Shown piece by piece: positions 17,219 through 26,827 of a stretch of DNA of 43,391 nucleotides. The position numbers and the translations under genes are program-made. This stretch comes from Chloroflexota bacterium (GTDB lineage: Bacteria; Chloroflexota; Anaerolineae; Anaerolineales; Anaerolineaceae). The notes under the pieces are model-generated. The model did no database searches. It saw only the letters and a program-made list of their open reading frames with translations, and was not told the origin of the DNA. The stretch lies in assembly GCA_016838895.1 (NCBI GenBank), contig JAEKNU010000032.1, positions 1 through 43,391 on the forward strand, written 5' to 3'. Positions within the stretch are counted from its first letter, which is position 1. Every line of letters starts with the position of its first letter.

Positions 17219-20200
17219 TCACTCAATTAATTTCAATGACTTTGCTTTACTAACTGCCTGAACCCGGCTGTTTACTTCCAGCTTATAGTAGATATTACTC
17301 AAGTGGGTTTTTACCGTACTTTCTGAAATGGACAGCTTTTTTGCCAGATCACGATTAGTATACCCATCATTTACCAGATACAAGATTTCTTGCTCCCGAT
17401 TCGTAATGGATGTTTGAACGCTGAGTTGGTCATAATCTGATTGGTCTATTTTCATATAATTATCATCGCTGGCAAACAAGCGAATCAGTTCTTTAATAAA
17501 TGATTGTGCTTCTAGAGTCAGGTTTTCTGTTTCCAAAATTAATTCAAGTAAAGGAAAAGTAGATTTTCCATAATCCAAAAATGGCCGAATTGCTTTCTCA
17601 GGTGCTGCCTGACGGATTACATCCACCATCACTTTGTAAGCCTGATTCAAATTATGTTGTTCAAATAATATGGATGCAAAAAGTATATTAAGTGTCAGTA
17701 CGCTCTCGGATTGAATACCAGCCGGATACTCTCGCAGTATGTTTCTAATTTTCACTTCTGCGATTGAAAAATGACCATTCAAATAATCAATGTATGTCCT
17801 CACAAATTTTGTTAACGCTGAATTTTTTAACTCACCAATCTCATTTAATACATCTTCTGCTAAATTAAACTGACCTGCTTGCGCATAAATTAATGCTTCA
17901 TTTGCCAGAATATCTTCATCAAGCCACATTCCGGATGGCTGTTTTAATTGAAATTCCCGGATGGATCGTATGGTTAAACAAGCCTCATCATATTGTCCTT
18001 CAATGATTTGAATTTTGGCCCGCAAGATGGCATTTTGAATTGGCATATTCATACTGATCGGATTCGGATCAACTTCTATGGATTGCTCCAAATACTTTAG
18101 TGCCAGGCGAATTTCATTCCTCTCAATAAAGACCTGCACCAATGCGGAAAGGGGAATACTGGCTGGTTCAGGTAAACTTCCGCGAATCGTCATCGCCTGG
18201 TCAAGTACATCACGTGCAATAATTTCGCTGCGTCTAAATTTTCCGGCAAAGAAATAGTGACGAGCTAATACTCCGCCTGCCATTAGTATCATGAATAAGT
18301 TCTTTTTTGATTTTGCTGCATAATATAAATTTGAAATCTGCAAAGACAATTCATCTACATTTTCAACAAAGATAAATTTTAGGATATGAATACGATTCAA
18401 TAGTTCCCATTTTTCTTTACTACGTGTTTGAGGAATGTAAATTTGACCCTCTCCCCAAATATAGCGGATTTGTTGCACTTCTAGCAAAACATCCTGCTCA
18501 TCTTGCGTCAGAAAAGCAATCGGTTTATTAGAAAGACTTTTTTCGATATAGCCGATATACTTTTCAATTTTCCGTTTTGAGGTAGCAATATTTGCCAGAC
18601 GCAGGTAAACAAACAATAACTCTTTATGTTTTTGCACAATACTCACTGGTAACTCTTGCAGCCAGCGTAATAAGCGGGAGTCTTCACCAAATTGTTCTAA
18701 TTCTCGTAAGGCAGTCTCCTCAATCAGTGAGGCGGCTTCTTCCCATGCTTCGGTCGCCAGGAGATGATTGATCGCATCCGTAGGCGCCATTTGGTCACGA
18801 TACCAGTGCGCTGCTCTTTTATGTAATTCAGGTACCTCTTCAGGAAAACGGCTTTGTAACTGGCTGTATAACATTTCAGCGAACAAATCATGATAGCGAT
18901 ACCACCCAATTTTTTCCATACGCACAATAAAGATGTTATCCTGCCACAATTTGAGGAGCATTTCAGCACCATTAGAATTTCCGGTCAACGCATCGCACAG
19001 ACCACCGGACATGTTTTTTAATATTGAAGTGCGCAATAAAAATGATTGCACTTCTTGCGGTAAACGTCGTAAAACGGCTTCAAGAAAATATTCACGCAAA
19101 TAAATATGTGCCCCACTGAAGGAATCAATAAACTCTCGTCGATCTTCCTGTTTATACATCGCCAGAGCCGCCAGGGTTAATCCCGCTGCCCATCCTTCTG
19201 TATGCTTTACTAATTTTTCAAGGTCATGATAGGCTAAGGGCGGATCTTGGGGATATTGTTTCAAATATTTGATACCTTCGTCTTGGGTAAAACGTAAATC
19301 ATTGGAATCAATTTCAATCACCAAGCCTCTGGCACGTAAATGTCCCAATGATAAAGCCGGCTTAATATGTCCGGAAATGATTAATTGAAAGGCAGGAGGA
19401 AGATGTTGCAGCCACTCCTGAATAGCATCATTCAAATTAGCATTTTTAATACGCTGAAAATCATCCAATACTAATCCCAAATGAAGTATGCCAGATTTTA
19501 CAATATCATTGCTAAGCCGCAGTAAAATTTCATTTGGCTGAATCGCATTGCTGGGTAACAACGGAATGATGTCTTTTCCGATTTCAGGATTTATCATTTG
19601 CAATGCCATAATAATTGAATTACAAAATCGTAGTGGAAGATTATCACTATCATCCAATGAAAGCCAGGCGACCGGAAATCCGCAGGTTTGTTGCCAATCA
19701 TTTAACAAAGTACTTTTCCCAAATCCACTGGGAGCGTAAATTAACGTCAATGGCGTTGTAATCAGACTGGTTAACCGTTCACGACTGACCAGCATCTGAG
19801 GTAGTACAGGTACATTGATTTTTGTAATTGGCACAAACGAAGAATCTATACGTGATTCTGGATCAACGAAACTAGTAGTATCCGTTATATACTCTACATC
19901 ATTCTTCATAGACTTTCCGGATAAATTGAAGCAGGCTTCTTCAAGCTGACTGAGAGATAATTCCTGAGATTTCCCCATATATACTTTATGAAGCTTTCCG
20001 GACACCCGCCGGAATGCATACCAATAGGCATTATTACGGCGCATTTCTTTACGCGCCATATAATTACCATTTTTCCCTTTATAAGAAAAACGATTATTCG
20101 TATTTACCCATTCATACCATGATGGAGAGTCAATCTGGATGATGGTTTCTCCGATATTTAACACATCCCCTCGAATAGTTGGTTTTTCCGTGGTCGACAT
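17219..20200 (-). CDS. MalT-like LuxR family STAND regulator with Arg/Lys-rich N-terminal domain
   Basis: A 993-aa ATP-dependent LuxR-type regulator. ATG 20200 is chosen over the TTG 15 nt upstream because GGAGG sits 5 nt before it. Residues about 30-95 form a distinct basic/aromatic domain (ARKEMRRNNAYWYAFRRVSGKLHKVYMGKSQEL), which I recall as recurrent in Chloroflexota MalT-like proteins. The STAND ATPase follows with Walker A APSGFGKST (156-164) and LVLDDFQRI. A TPR-like helical sensor occupies about 440-900. The C-terminal LuxR helix-turn-helix (about 930-990) reads LTNREQEILYLVNDGYTNRDLA...STVKTHLSNIYYKL. It is divergent from the family-5 ABC operon and probably activates it on binding an imported sugar or peptide. 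Confidence 0.92.
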   Translation of the reverse strand: MSTTEKPTIRGDVLNIGETIIQIDSPSWYEWVNTNNRFSYKGKNGNYMARKEMRRNNAYWYAFRRVSGKLHKVYMGKSQELSLSQLEEACFNLSGKSMKNDVEYITDTTSFVDPESRIDSSFVPITKINVPVLPQMLVSRERLTSLITTPLTLIYAPSGFGKSTLLNDWQQTCGFPVAWLSLDDSDNLPLRFCNSIIMALQMINPEIGKDIIPLLPSNAIQPNEILLRLSNDIVKSGILHLGLVLDDFQRIKNANLNDAIQEWLQHLPPAFQLIISGHIKPALSLGHLRARGLVIEIDSNDLRFTQDEGIKYLKQYPQDPPLAYHDLEKLVKHTEGWAAGLTLAALAMYKQEDRREFIDSFSGAHIYLREYFLEAVLRRLPQEVQSFLLRTSILKNMSGGLCDALTGNSNGAEMLLKLWQDNIFIVRMEKIGWYRYHDLFAEMLYSQLQSRFPEEVPELHKRAAHWYRDQMAPTDAINHLLATEAWEEAASLIEETALRELEQFGEDSRLLRWLQELPVSIVQKHKELLFVYLRLANIATSKRKIEKYIGYIEKSLSNKPIAFLTQDEQDVLLEVQQIRYIWGEGQIYIPQTRSKEKWELLNRIHILKFIFVENVDELSLQISNLYYAAKSKKNLFMILMAGGVLARHYFFAGKFRRSEIIARDVLDQAMTIRGSLPEPASIPLSALVQVFIERNEIRLALKYLEQSIEVDPNPISMNMPIQNAILRAKIQIIEGQYDEACLTIRSIREFQLKQPSGMWLDEDILANEALIYAQAGQFNLAEDVLNEIGELKNSALTKFVRTYIDYLNGHFSIAEVKIRNILREYPAGIQSESVLTLNILFASILFEQHNLNQAYKVMVDVIRQAAPEKAIRPFLDYGKSTFPLLELILETENLTLEAQSFIKELIRLFASDDNYMKIDQSDYDQLSVQTSITNREQEILYLVNDGYTNRDLAKKLSISESTVKTHLSNIYYKLEVNSRVQAVSKAKSLKLIE

Positions 20201-20227
20201 GATAGCCTCCAACAAATCGTAAAAAAG

Positions 20228-20261
20228 TTACCCAACATATCTATTATATCGTGTTGGGTAA
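20228..20261 (-). promoter_or_regulatory. Inverted-repeat operator enclosing the -10 of the MalT-like gene
   Basis: TTACCCAACA (20228-20237) and TGTTGGGTAA (20252-20261) are perfect 10-bp inverted copies. Between them, read on the minus strand, is a perfect -10 TATAAT (plus 20243-20248); the -35 is weak (CTGAAC, 19-nt spacing). The repeat could also fold into a stem followed by CTTTTTT in the leftward transcript. Because the -10 lies in the loop, I favour an operator over a terminator. Confidence 0.6.
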
Positions 20262-20378
20262 TTTTTTGTTCAGTCTACAATCTTAAAATTTCCAGAATTT
20301 TCACATCTGTAATGGAAAAATCATACAAAAGCCCTATTTTAGTAAGTCCATTATTTCTATATGATGAATTAGAAGTTT

Positions 20379-20385
20379 CCCAACA
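20379..20385 (+). promoter_or_regulatory. Third CCCAACA half-site facing the ABC importer
   Basis: TTTCCCAACATTC resembles the TTACCCAACATAT half-site at 20228-20240. It lies 193 nt before the importer start, a plausible activator-binding position. Confidence 0.4.
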
Positions 20386-20432
20386 TTCAAATTTGCAAAA
20401 AAATCTTGAAAGGAGGTTCTTTAAAAAAGAAT

Positions 20433-20500
20433 GCCATCCTTTACCAAGTCACGTGGATGCTTTATCCAACAATCTGTCCAGGGCGGAATGATAGGATGGC
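20433..20500 (+). ncRNA. Candidate structured 5' leader
   Basis: GCCATCCT (20433-20440) pairs perfectly with AGGATGGC (20493-20500). The enclosed 52 nt contains a nested hairpin TGGAT-GCTTT-ATCCA (20454-20468). It sits upstream of the importer start and could be a cis-regulatory RNA. It matches no riboswitch class I know. Confidence 0.3.
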
Positions 20501-20577
20501 GGATATATTGTGTATGTGTTTTTCAATATTCAGAAAACAAACAAACCAAATATTTAGCCCAAGAGAGGAGAATTTAG

Positions 20578-22506
20578 ATGAGTAAAAAGCTTTATATCAT
20601 TGCAAGTTTCCTTATCGTCTTCAGCTTTCTGTTAGGCGCATGCCAAACGCCGGCTGCGAATACGCCTGCTGAACCAGCAGCAGCAGAAGAAGCTGTTGCG
20701 GAAGAACCAGCAGCAGCAGAAGCTGTTGCAGAAGAAGCCGTAGAAGAAGTAGTAGAAGAAGCTATGGAAGTTGTAGCGGGCGATACTGTTCTGGCTCGTG
20801 AAGAGACCCTGTATTTCAACGGTCAACAATGGGGTGCTGTTGTTTGCTGGAATCCTTATAGCTCCAATTGTAACAATGCAATGGCGCTGGCCCAGCAAGA
20901 CAATGCTCGTGTTCCTATGTTTGAGTCACCGTACTTGTATAACATGCTCGACGGCACACAAATCCCTCTGTTAGCAGATGGCCCATACGCTTGGGATGAT
21001 GGCATGACCCAAATCACCTTCAAGATAAAAGCTGCTGCCATGTGGAGCGACGGTACACCTGTGACCGCTGAAGATGTTGCATACACCTGGGCTTCCCATG
21101 TTAAATACAACACTCAATTTGGTGCCGCCAATGTAGATTACATTGACACCATCGAAGCAGTTGATGATCTGACAGTTGTTGTCACCGCAGTGTTGGGTGA
21201 CGATGGAAAAGCAGTAAATCCTTTGCTTGTAAACGCATATCTGAGCAGCAACTATGTAATCCAGAAAGCATGGACTATGGCATTAGAAGAACGCGCCGGT
21301 GGCGAAGCAGAAGCCTTCATGGCTGATGTCGCTGATGATGTTGTTTATTCTGGTCCTTACACCAAATTCTTCACCGATGACACCAAAGTTGTTATGATCC
21401 GTGATGATAATTACTGGGGACAGGATGCCTCTATGTTTGGCAAACTGCCTGCACCTAAGTACTTAGCTCACATCATCTACAAAGACAATGCAGCCGGAAC
21501 AACCGCTCTGCAAGCTGGCGAAGTAGATGTTAGCCAACAATTCAACTCAAATGTCCAAGATTTTTGGCTAGAACAAGATCTACCTATTTCCACTTACTTA
21601 GCAGATGCTCCTTACGGTATTGGCGCAAGCTTACCAACAGCCTTCTTTAACAAATCATCCTTTGGTTTGGATAACGCTGCTGTTCGCAAAGCTATCGCAA
21701 TGGCAGTTGATTATGACACCATTATCGCAAATGCTATGACAAACCAATCTGCTACCTTCACTCAGGTTCCTCGCTCCTTAATGAACCCAACTCCAGGTGA
21801 ACAGGCTTTGTATGATCACGACGCAGTTGCTGATCTGCAGTTTGCTGGCAATGACATCGAAGGCGCTATTGCTTTACTTGATGAAGCTGGAATCGTTGAT
21901 GCTGACGGCGACGGCTGGCGTGAAATTGATGGCACGAATCTCTCCTATGTCGCCACCTGCCCGAATGGTTGGTCAGATTGGCAAGCTGCAATCGAAGTGG
22001 TTGCTGCCGCTGGCGAGAAAATTGGCATCAGCATCTCCACCAATTACCCAGAATGGTCCGTATATCAGACTATCGTAACCAACTGGCCATTGCCCGACAC
22101 TGATTTCGACATCTTCATGATGTGGAGTGACGGTGCTGGCCCAACACAACCGTGGGGCCGTATTCACCACTTGTTGAACTCACAATTCGCTGAAACCACC
22201 AACAACTGGAACGGCAACTGGTCTGGTTACATTAATCCAGACGCTGATGCATTAATCAGTGCTATCCCTGGTATGACCGACGAAGCAGAACTGAAAGCTG
22301 CTTACACCGAACTGGTCACCATGTACCTGACCGATGTCCCATCCTTCACACTCATGTATCGTCCTCAGTCATTCCATACTGTGAACGAGAGTGTCTGGAC
22401 TAACTTCCCACACGATGGTGATGGAACTGATCCTGCTGTACCGCCATTAGATTTGACCGATGGCTGGAGTATTGCTGGTCTTTATAACCTGACCCTTGTT
22501 CAGTAA
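20578..22506 (+). CDS. Family-5 ABC transporter substrate-binding lipoprotein (peptide/oligosaccharide)
   Basis: A 642-aa extracellular binding protein (SBP_bac_5, DppA/OppA fold). The lipoprotein signal ends in LLGAC with C22 as the lipid site. A 45-residue linker of near-repeat [11 protein letters not shown] units (DNA repeat about 20669-20765) separates it from the binding domain. Family motifs include [19 protein letters not shown] and [20 protein letters not shown]. Family-5 proteins bind peptides, but several in Thermotoga and archaea bind beta-glucan or beta-mannan oligosaccharides. With GH2 beta-mannosidase and GH3 beta-glucosidase downstream, an oligosaccharide ligand is more likely here. 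An intercistronic hairpin follows directly, fitting higher expression than the permeases. Confidence 0.93.
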   Translation: MSKKLYIIASFLIVFSFLLGACQTPAANTPAEPAAAEEAVAEEPAAAEAVAEEAVEEVVEEAMEVVAGDTVLAREETLYFNGQQWGAVVCWNPYSSNCNNAMALAQQDNARVPMFESPYLYNMLDGTQIPLLADGPYAWDDGMTQITFKIKAAAMWSDGTPVTAEDVAYTWASHVKYNTQFGAANVDYIDTIEAVDDLTVVVTAVLGDDGKAVNPLLVNAYLSSNYVIQKAWTMALEERAGGEAEAFMADVADDVVYSGPYTKFFTDDTKVVMIRDDNYWGQDASMFGKLPAPKYLAHIIYKDNAAGTTALQAGEVDVSQQFNSNVQDFWLEQDLPISTYLADAPYGIGASLPTAFFNKSSFGLDNAAVRKAIAMAVDYDTIIANAMTNQSATFTQVPRSLMNPTPGEQALYDHDAVADLQFAGNDIEGAIALLDEAGIVDADGDGWREIDGTNLSYVATCPNGWSDWQAAIEVVAAAGEKIGISISTNYPEWSVYQTIVTNWPLPDTDFDIFMMWSDGAGPTQPWGRIHHLLNSQFAETTNNWNGNWSGYINPDADALISAIPGMTDEAELKAAYTELVTMYLTDVPSFTLMYRPQSFHTVNESVWTNFPHDGDGTDPAVPPLDLTDGWSIAGLYNLTLVQ

Positions 22507-22521
22507 TCAGTAATTCAAAAC

Positions 22522-22559
22522 AAAACAGCCATGTTCCAGAAATGGGACATGGCTGTTTT
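22522..22559 (+). terminator. Intercistronic attenuator hairpin after the binding-protein gene
   Basis: AAAACAGCCATGTTCC (22522-22537) pairs with GGGACATGGCTGTTTT (22544-22559), 16 pairs including one G-U, around a 6-nt loop. The stem ends in UUUU, then A. It lies between the binding protein and the first permease, where partial termination or 3'-end protection commonly raises binding-protein mRNA. Confidence 0.75.
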
Positions 22560-22582
22560 ATCCAGTTTCAAGGAGGTATTGT

Positions 22583-23587
22583 GTGAAAGGATACCGGAAA
22601 TATTTCTTAACCAAACTGCTTTGGTTGTTCATTACAGCAGCGTTTGCTTTCATACTGAATTTCACTTTGCCAAGAATGATGCCGGGCGATCCAATTGCAG
22701 CTATTGTTGCCAGACTTGCCCAGGGTATGTCCAATTCTACCGGCATGAAAGCAGTTTATGAGCAATACGCAGCATCATTTGGTATTGATAGACCCATCAT
22801 TGAGCAATTTTTCTTATATGTAAAAAACGCATTCAGTGGTGATTTTGGAACATCTTTCAGCCAATTTCCACGACCTGTATCAGAAATTTTGAAAGCTTCT
22901 ATGCTATGGACAGTCGCTTTGCAATTCCCTGCAATCATCGTCGGATGGCTGATCGGAAACACATTGGGTGCACTGGCAGCATACGTCAGGAAAGGTTTTG
23001 ATAAAATCCTCCTGCCTGTCAGTATTTTCGTTAGCAATTTACCAGCCTTTGGAATGGCTGTTATTTTATTAGTGATCTTTTCCGTTAAATTGAAATGGTT
23101 TCCAACTTCTGGTGGTTACGGATTTGATCTACTTCCTGATTTCAGTTGGCAATTTATCTGGTCTGTGATTGTCCATTATCAGTTACCATTTTGGTCGATC
23201 GTCTTGATCGCTATCGGCGGTCAGGCAATTGGTATGCGCTCCATGTCCATCTATGAACTAAACGCCGATTATGTAAAATACAGCCGTTTCCTAGGCATCA
23301 AGGATAGAAAAATCATAGGCTACGTATTCAGAAACGCTATGCTTCCCCAAATTACTGGGTTGGCATTAGCAATCGGCACAATGGTGGGCGGTGCATTGAT
23401 AGCAGAAATCATATTTAGTTATCCCGGACTTGGCACTACCCTTTTATCCGCCATCATGGGCCAAGACTATCCTCTGATTTCAGCGATCACATTAATAATT
23501 ACTATAATGGTTCTTGGTGCTAATTTCATCATCGAGATCATTTATGGTTTGATTGACCCGCGCATTAAAGCTGCGCAGTCAGATTAG
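22583..23587 (+). CDS. ABC transporter permease, DppB/OppB-like
   Basis: A 334-aa inner-membrane permease beginning at GTG 22583, with AAGGAGG 6 nt upstream. The N-terminal segment [15 protein letters not shown] is the DppB hallmark (normally FxxLHLxPGDP). About six membrane segments follow, and the cytoplasmic coupling loop includes [29 protein letters not shown]. The C-terminus [15 protein letters not shown] is typical of the family. It pairs with the next gene (14-nt gap) to form the channel of the family-5 importer. Confidence 0.94.
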   Translation: MKGYRKYFLTKLLWLFITAAFAFILNFTLPRMMPGDPIAAIVARLAQGMSNSTGMKAVYEQYAASFGIDRPIIEQFFLYVKNAFSGDFGTSFSQFPRPVSEILKASMLWTVALQFPAIIVGWLIGNTLGALAAYVRKGFDKILLPVSIFVSNLPAFGMAVILLVIFSVKLKWFPTSGGYGFDLLPDFSWQFIWSVIVHYQLPFWSIVLIAIGGQAIGMRSMSIYELNADYVKYSRFLGIKDRKIIGYVFRNAMLPQITGLALAIGTMVGGALIAEIIFSYPGLGTTLLSAIMGQDYPLISAITLIITIMVLGANFIIEIIYGLIDPRIKAAQSD

Positions 23588-23601
23588 GCAGAGTAGGTAT
23601 T

Positions 23602-24855
23602 ATGAAACATACACTTAGACAAGTATTTCACTCTGGAAAATTCATTGTTGGCTTTTGTATTTTTGTGGTTTTGCTTCTGTTTGTATTCATTTACCCGCTC
23701 CTCATAACTGACGCTCCGCTTCAGATTATTGGGCAGGGAACATTTTTTCCACCTGGAATTTATGTGGGTACCTATGACAGCTTGAACACCACAAAAACCT
23801 ATACATTGAATCTGGAAAATGCTGATTTAAATCGAATTGCCGCTAAACTTGGCGACGATGAAAGGCAGGATATCAAAGACTGGCTTGTCGCATTTGGAAT
23901 TCCTGAAGATGAAATCGATATTGCCAATACTGAATTACTCCTTGACCAGTGGAAAGATTATTATGAACCTGATAAATCATTCCCCGGTATGACATTTGCC
24001 AAGGTACGCTACTATCAAAGACTCGATAAATCTCTCCAGGGATTGCTATCCAAGGAAGGGGTATTCATCGCCGAGAAAGATCTGGAGACAGATGCCCTCA
24101 ATGAAGTGGGTTTTGTATATCAAAACGACTATGTCAATATTGAAGAAGTTGCCAATGTGCGTTATCTACCGCTGGGAACGGATAATTTTGGCAGGGATGT
24201 ACTGACGGAACTTGTCAGAGCTACCGGCGTTTCTTTGCAAATTGGATTAGTCGCTGGTCTGATTGCGACCTTGATTGGTCTGATACTAGGTCTTCTATCC
24301 GGATATATTGGTGGATTTGTTGATGACGCCATTATGTTCATTACGAATCTATTTACCGTGATTCCCAGTTTTGTGTTGTTGATTTTGATTTCATACAGCA
24401 TCGGACAAGAACAACGTGGTGCATTTACGATTGCAGTCGTAATCGGTTTGACTTCATGGGTCTGGACTACAAGAGCAGTGCGGGCACAAGTCATTTCATT
24501 GCGAAATCGCGATCATGTCAATCTTTCAAAATTGTCCGGGCATTCTATCGTCCATATTATCACATTCGATATTCTTCCTTACATCGCCTCCTATGTCATT
24601 ATGGCATTGATTTTGCAAATCTCAGCCGCTATTCTGGCTGAAGCTTCATTGTCAATTCTTGGATTAGGACCCAGAACAACAGACGTTCCTACATTGGGAT
24701 TAATGATGAACTGGGCAATGATCTATCAAGCACATATCCTTGATAAATGGTGGGCTTACTTCCCGGTACTAGTTGTTATCGCTTTAATCACATTCTCAAT
24801 GAATCTGATGAATACAGGACTAGACCAGGTCTTCAATCCGGAATTAAGGGACTAG
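23602..24855 (+). CDS. ABC transporter permease, DppC/OppC-like, with large external insertion
   Basis: A 417-aa permease, over 100 residues longer than typical DppC (about 280-300). After the first membrane segment (about 15-36), an extra polar domain of about 150 residues (about 38-188; acidic, with [24 protein letters not shown]) comes before the conserved [14 protein letters not shown] at 191. The remaining membrane segments, the coupling loop ([27 protein letters not shown]) and the ending are normal. The insertion is predicted to lie outside the membrane and may dock the binding protein or cell-wall glycans. It is co-transcribed with the upstream permease and downstream ATPases (9-nt gap). 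Confidence 0.93.
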   Translation: MKHTLRQVFHSGKFIVGFCIFVVLLLFVFIYPLLITDAPLQIIGQGTFFPPGIYVGTYDSLNTTKTYTLNLENADLNRIAAKLGDDERQDIKDWLVAFGIPEDEIDIANTELLLDQWKDYYEPDKSFPGMTFAKVRYYQRLDKSLQGLLSKEGVFIAEKDLETDALNEVGFVYQNDYVNIEEVANVRYLPLGTDNFGRDVLTELVRATGVSLQIGLVAGLIATLIGLILGLLSGYIGGFVDDAIMFITNLFTVIPSFVLLILISYSIGQEQRGAFTIAVVIGLTSWVWTTRAVRAQVISLRNRDHVNLSKLSGHSIVHIITFDILPYIASYVIMALILQISAAILAEASLSILGLGPRTTDVPTLGLMMNWAMIYQAHILDKWWAYFPVLVVIALITFSMNLMNTGLDQVFNPELRD

Positions 24856-24864
24856 GAGAATGAA

Positions 24865-25872
24865 ATGTCAAAAGTGATACTCGAAGTAAATGATTTAACA
24901 ACAAAATATATCACCAGATTTCAGGAAAATATCTATGCGGTTGATCACGTCTCCCTAAAGGTTGAAGAAGGAAAGTCGCTGGGTATTGCCGGTGAATCAG
25001 GTTGTGGAAAATCTACCCTGGCTCTCAGTTTGATGGGGTACTACTTTCCACCACTGCACTACACCAGCGGCGATATCATCATTGATGGTCGCAATATATC
25101 TGGCATGAATCCTGATGATGTTCGTAAATCCATATTAGGCAAAGAGATTGCCTATATTCCTCAAGCAGCAATGAATGCACTTAATCCCACCAGAAAAATT
25201 ATCAACTTTGTTGAAGACGTAATTCTGGCACATAATCCGAAAGCAACCAAGAAAGAAATTTATGAACTAGCCCAGGAGCGTTTTGAAATTTTAGGACTTC
25301 CACAACAAGTGTTGCATAAATATCCTGTGGAACTTTCCGGTGGTATGAAACAGCGAACAGTGATTGCTGTTTCCGTAATTCTTTCACCAAAGATTCTGAT
25401 TGCTGATGAACCTTCCTCTGCGCTGGATGTTAGCAGCCAAAAGATGGTTATCAAAATGCTGCTGGATTTGATGGAACACGGATTTATCAAATCTATGATC
25501 TTCATTACACATGAACTCCCTCTGCTCTACAACGTAACCGATGACATTATGGTTATGTATGCAGGACAAATCGTTGAAAAAGGTTCAGCAAAACAATCGG
25601 TATTCGATCCAATCCATCCCTATGCCAAAGGATTAATGGGATCAATTATCGTCCCGGAAAGTGGTTTACGCGATGTTAACCTGACAGCCATCCCTGGTGT
25701 ACCACCCAATCTCAAAAATCCACCGGAAGGTTGTCGATTTGCCGAGCGTTGCCAATTTGTCCTACCTGAATGCAAGAGTCGCTCCATCACTCTTAAGGAA
25801 ACCGATGATAATCGAACGTACCGCTGTATCTTATCCGAAGAATATTTGAGAAAGGAATATCAAAATGGCTGA
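24865..25872 (+). CDS. ABC transporter ATP-binding protein, DppD/OppD-like
   Basis: A 335-aa cytoplasmic ATPase. It has Walker [10 protein letters not shown] (about 43-51), Q-loop region [14 protein letters not shown], signature LSGGMKQR (about 156-163) and Walker [13 protein letters not shown] (about 177-188). The H-loop is [12 protein letters not shown]. The C-terminal oligo/dipeptide module has the cysteine pattern [14 protein letters not shown] (about 290-303), which in relatives can hold an iron-sulfur cluster. It powers the importer together with the next gene, which overlaps by 8 nt (translational coupling). AGGAG precedes the ATG. Confidence 0.95.
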   Translation: MSKVILEVNDLTTKYITRFQENIYAVDHVSLKVEEGKSLGIAGESGCGKSTLALSLMGYYFPPLHYTSGDIIIDGRNISGMNPDDVRKSILGKEIAYIPQAAMNALNPTRKIINFVEDVILAHNPKATKKEIYELAQERFEILGLPQQVLHKYPVELSGGMKQRTVIAVSVILSPKILIADEPSSALDVSSQKMVIKMLLDLMEHGFIKSMIFITHELPLLYNVTDDIMVMYAGQIVEKGSAKQSVFDPIHPYAKGLMGSIIVPESGLRDVNLTAIPGVPPNLKNPPEGCRFAERCQFVLPECKSRSITLKETDDNRTYRCILSEEYLRKEYQNG

Positions 25873-26704
25873 TGAAAAAAATATCTGTCTGAGAGGATCA
25901 AATCTCACCAAAGTCTTTGGGTTCGGCCAACAAAAAACTGTTGCAGTGAATCAAGTAGATATTGATCTTCATGAAGGAGAAATTGTTTCTATTGTCGGCG
26001 AATCTGGCAGCGGTAAAACCACTTTGGCAAAAATGCTCCTTGGATTAATCAACATCACTAGTGGCGAAATTTACTTCCAGGGAGAGCTGCGGGATATCAG
26101 GACACATAAAAAGAAAAAAGAATACTGGAAAAATATTCAGGCAATTTTTCAAGATCCATATTCTTCCTATAATATTTTCACAAAAATCGATTCCGTGCTA
26201 TTAGATTGTATCAAGATGCGAAATGGGAAAAGCCATTCCGAAGAAAAGAAAATTGAATTAATGACAGAAGCATGCAGCTTCGTAAACCTGAAGTTCGAAG
26301 AACTAACCAATAAATATCCCTTTGAACTCTCCGGTGGTCAAATGCAACGCCTGATGATTGCGCGCATCTTTCTCTTGAAACCCAAGATCTTATTAGCCGA
26401 CGAGCCTACCTCAATGATTGATGCCTGCTCACGTGCCACAATTCTGGACATGTTAATGAAATTGCGTGATGAAACAGGTATGACCCTTATCTTTATTACG
26501 CATGACATTGGTCTGGCATATTATGTTTCCGATAAAGTATACATTATGGAACAGGGAAAATTAATTGAGAGCGGTACTGCCGAGGAGGTAATTCTTAATC
26601 CTAAAGAAGCTTACACGCAACGGCTTATTAATGATGTACCAAAGATCCACGAAAAATGGGATCTCTCAACTGTGGATTATTCATCAGCCGGTATTCTTGA
26701 GTAA
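25865..26704 (+). CDS. ABC transporter ATP-binding protein, DppF/OppF-like, short form
   Basis: A 279-aa ATPase, shorter than usual DppF (about 320), because the C-terminal oligo/dipeptide cysteine module is absent. It has Walker [10 protein letters not shown] (about 45-53), signature LSGGQMQR (about 155-162), Walker [13 protein letters not shown] (about 177-188) and H-loop [12 protein letters not shown]. The SMID sequence in place of the common TALDV is, from memory, frequent in carbohydrate-importing members of this family. That agrees with the glycosidases downstream. It completes the five-gene importer. The AAAGGAA Shine-Dalgarno lies within the preceding gene. Confidence 0.94.
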   Translation: MADEKNICLRGSNLTKVFGFGQQKTVAVNQVDIDLHEGEIVSIVGESGSGKTTLAKMLLGLINITSGEIYFQGELRDIRTHKKKKEYWKNIQAIFQDPYSSYNIFTKIDSVLLDCIKMRNGKSHSEEKKIELMTEACSFVNLKFEELTNKYPFELSGGQMQRLMIARIFLLKPKILLADEPTSMIDACSRATILDMLMKLRDETGMTLIFITHDIGLAYYVSDKVYIMEQGKLIESGTAEEVILNPKEAYTQRLINDVPKIHEKWDLSTVDYSSAGILE

Positions 26705-26827
26705 CAACATTATGGGCTGAATTTCTAATAAAGCATACCTTTGAATCAAAATTGATTCTAAGAATACAAGGATTTCATTTCAGGCACCCGAGCAACGGAA
26801 GTATACGCATTGAAAAGGAAATGTCTA

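Larger units (their letters stand above)
20216..20577. other. Divergent regulatory region between MalT-like gene and ABC importer
   Basis: This 362-nt region has a promoter and 10-bp inverted repeat for the leftward gene (20228-20261), a third CCCAACA half-site (20379-20385) and a structured leader candidate (20433-20500). There is also an isolated AAGGAGG (20410-20416). A Shine-Dalgarno (GAGGAG) sits before the binding-protein ATG. No convincing extra gene is present. Confidence 0.6.

Noticed and set aside
20431..20577. 48-codon ORF ending directly before the binding-protein ATG, possible leader peptide
   Set aside because: The Shine-Dalgarno-like AAGGAGG is 14 nt away, the peptide (MPSFTKSRGCFIQQ...) has no codon-run signal typical of attenuation, and it overlaps the candidate RNA structure. 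Kept only as a weak alternative.
26747..26762. GAATCA-AAAT-TGATTC hairpin between the second ATPase and MFS genes as a terminator
   Set aside because: The stem is short and AT-rich and no T-run follows; read-through is likely.
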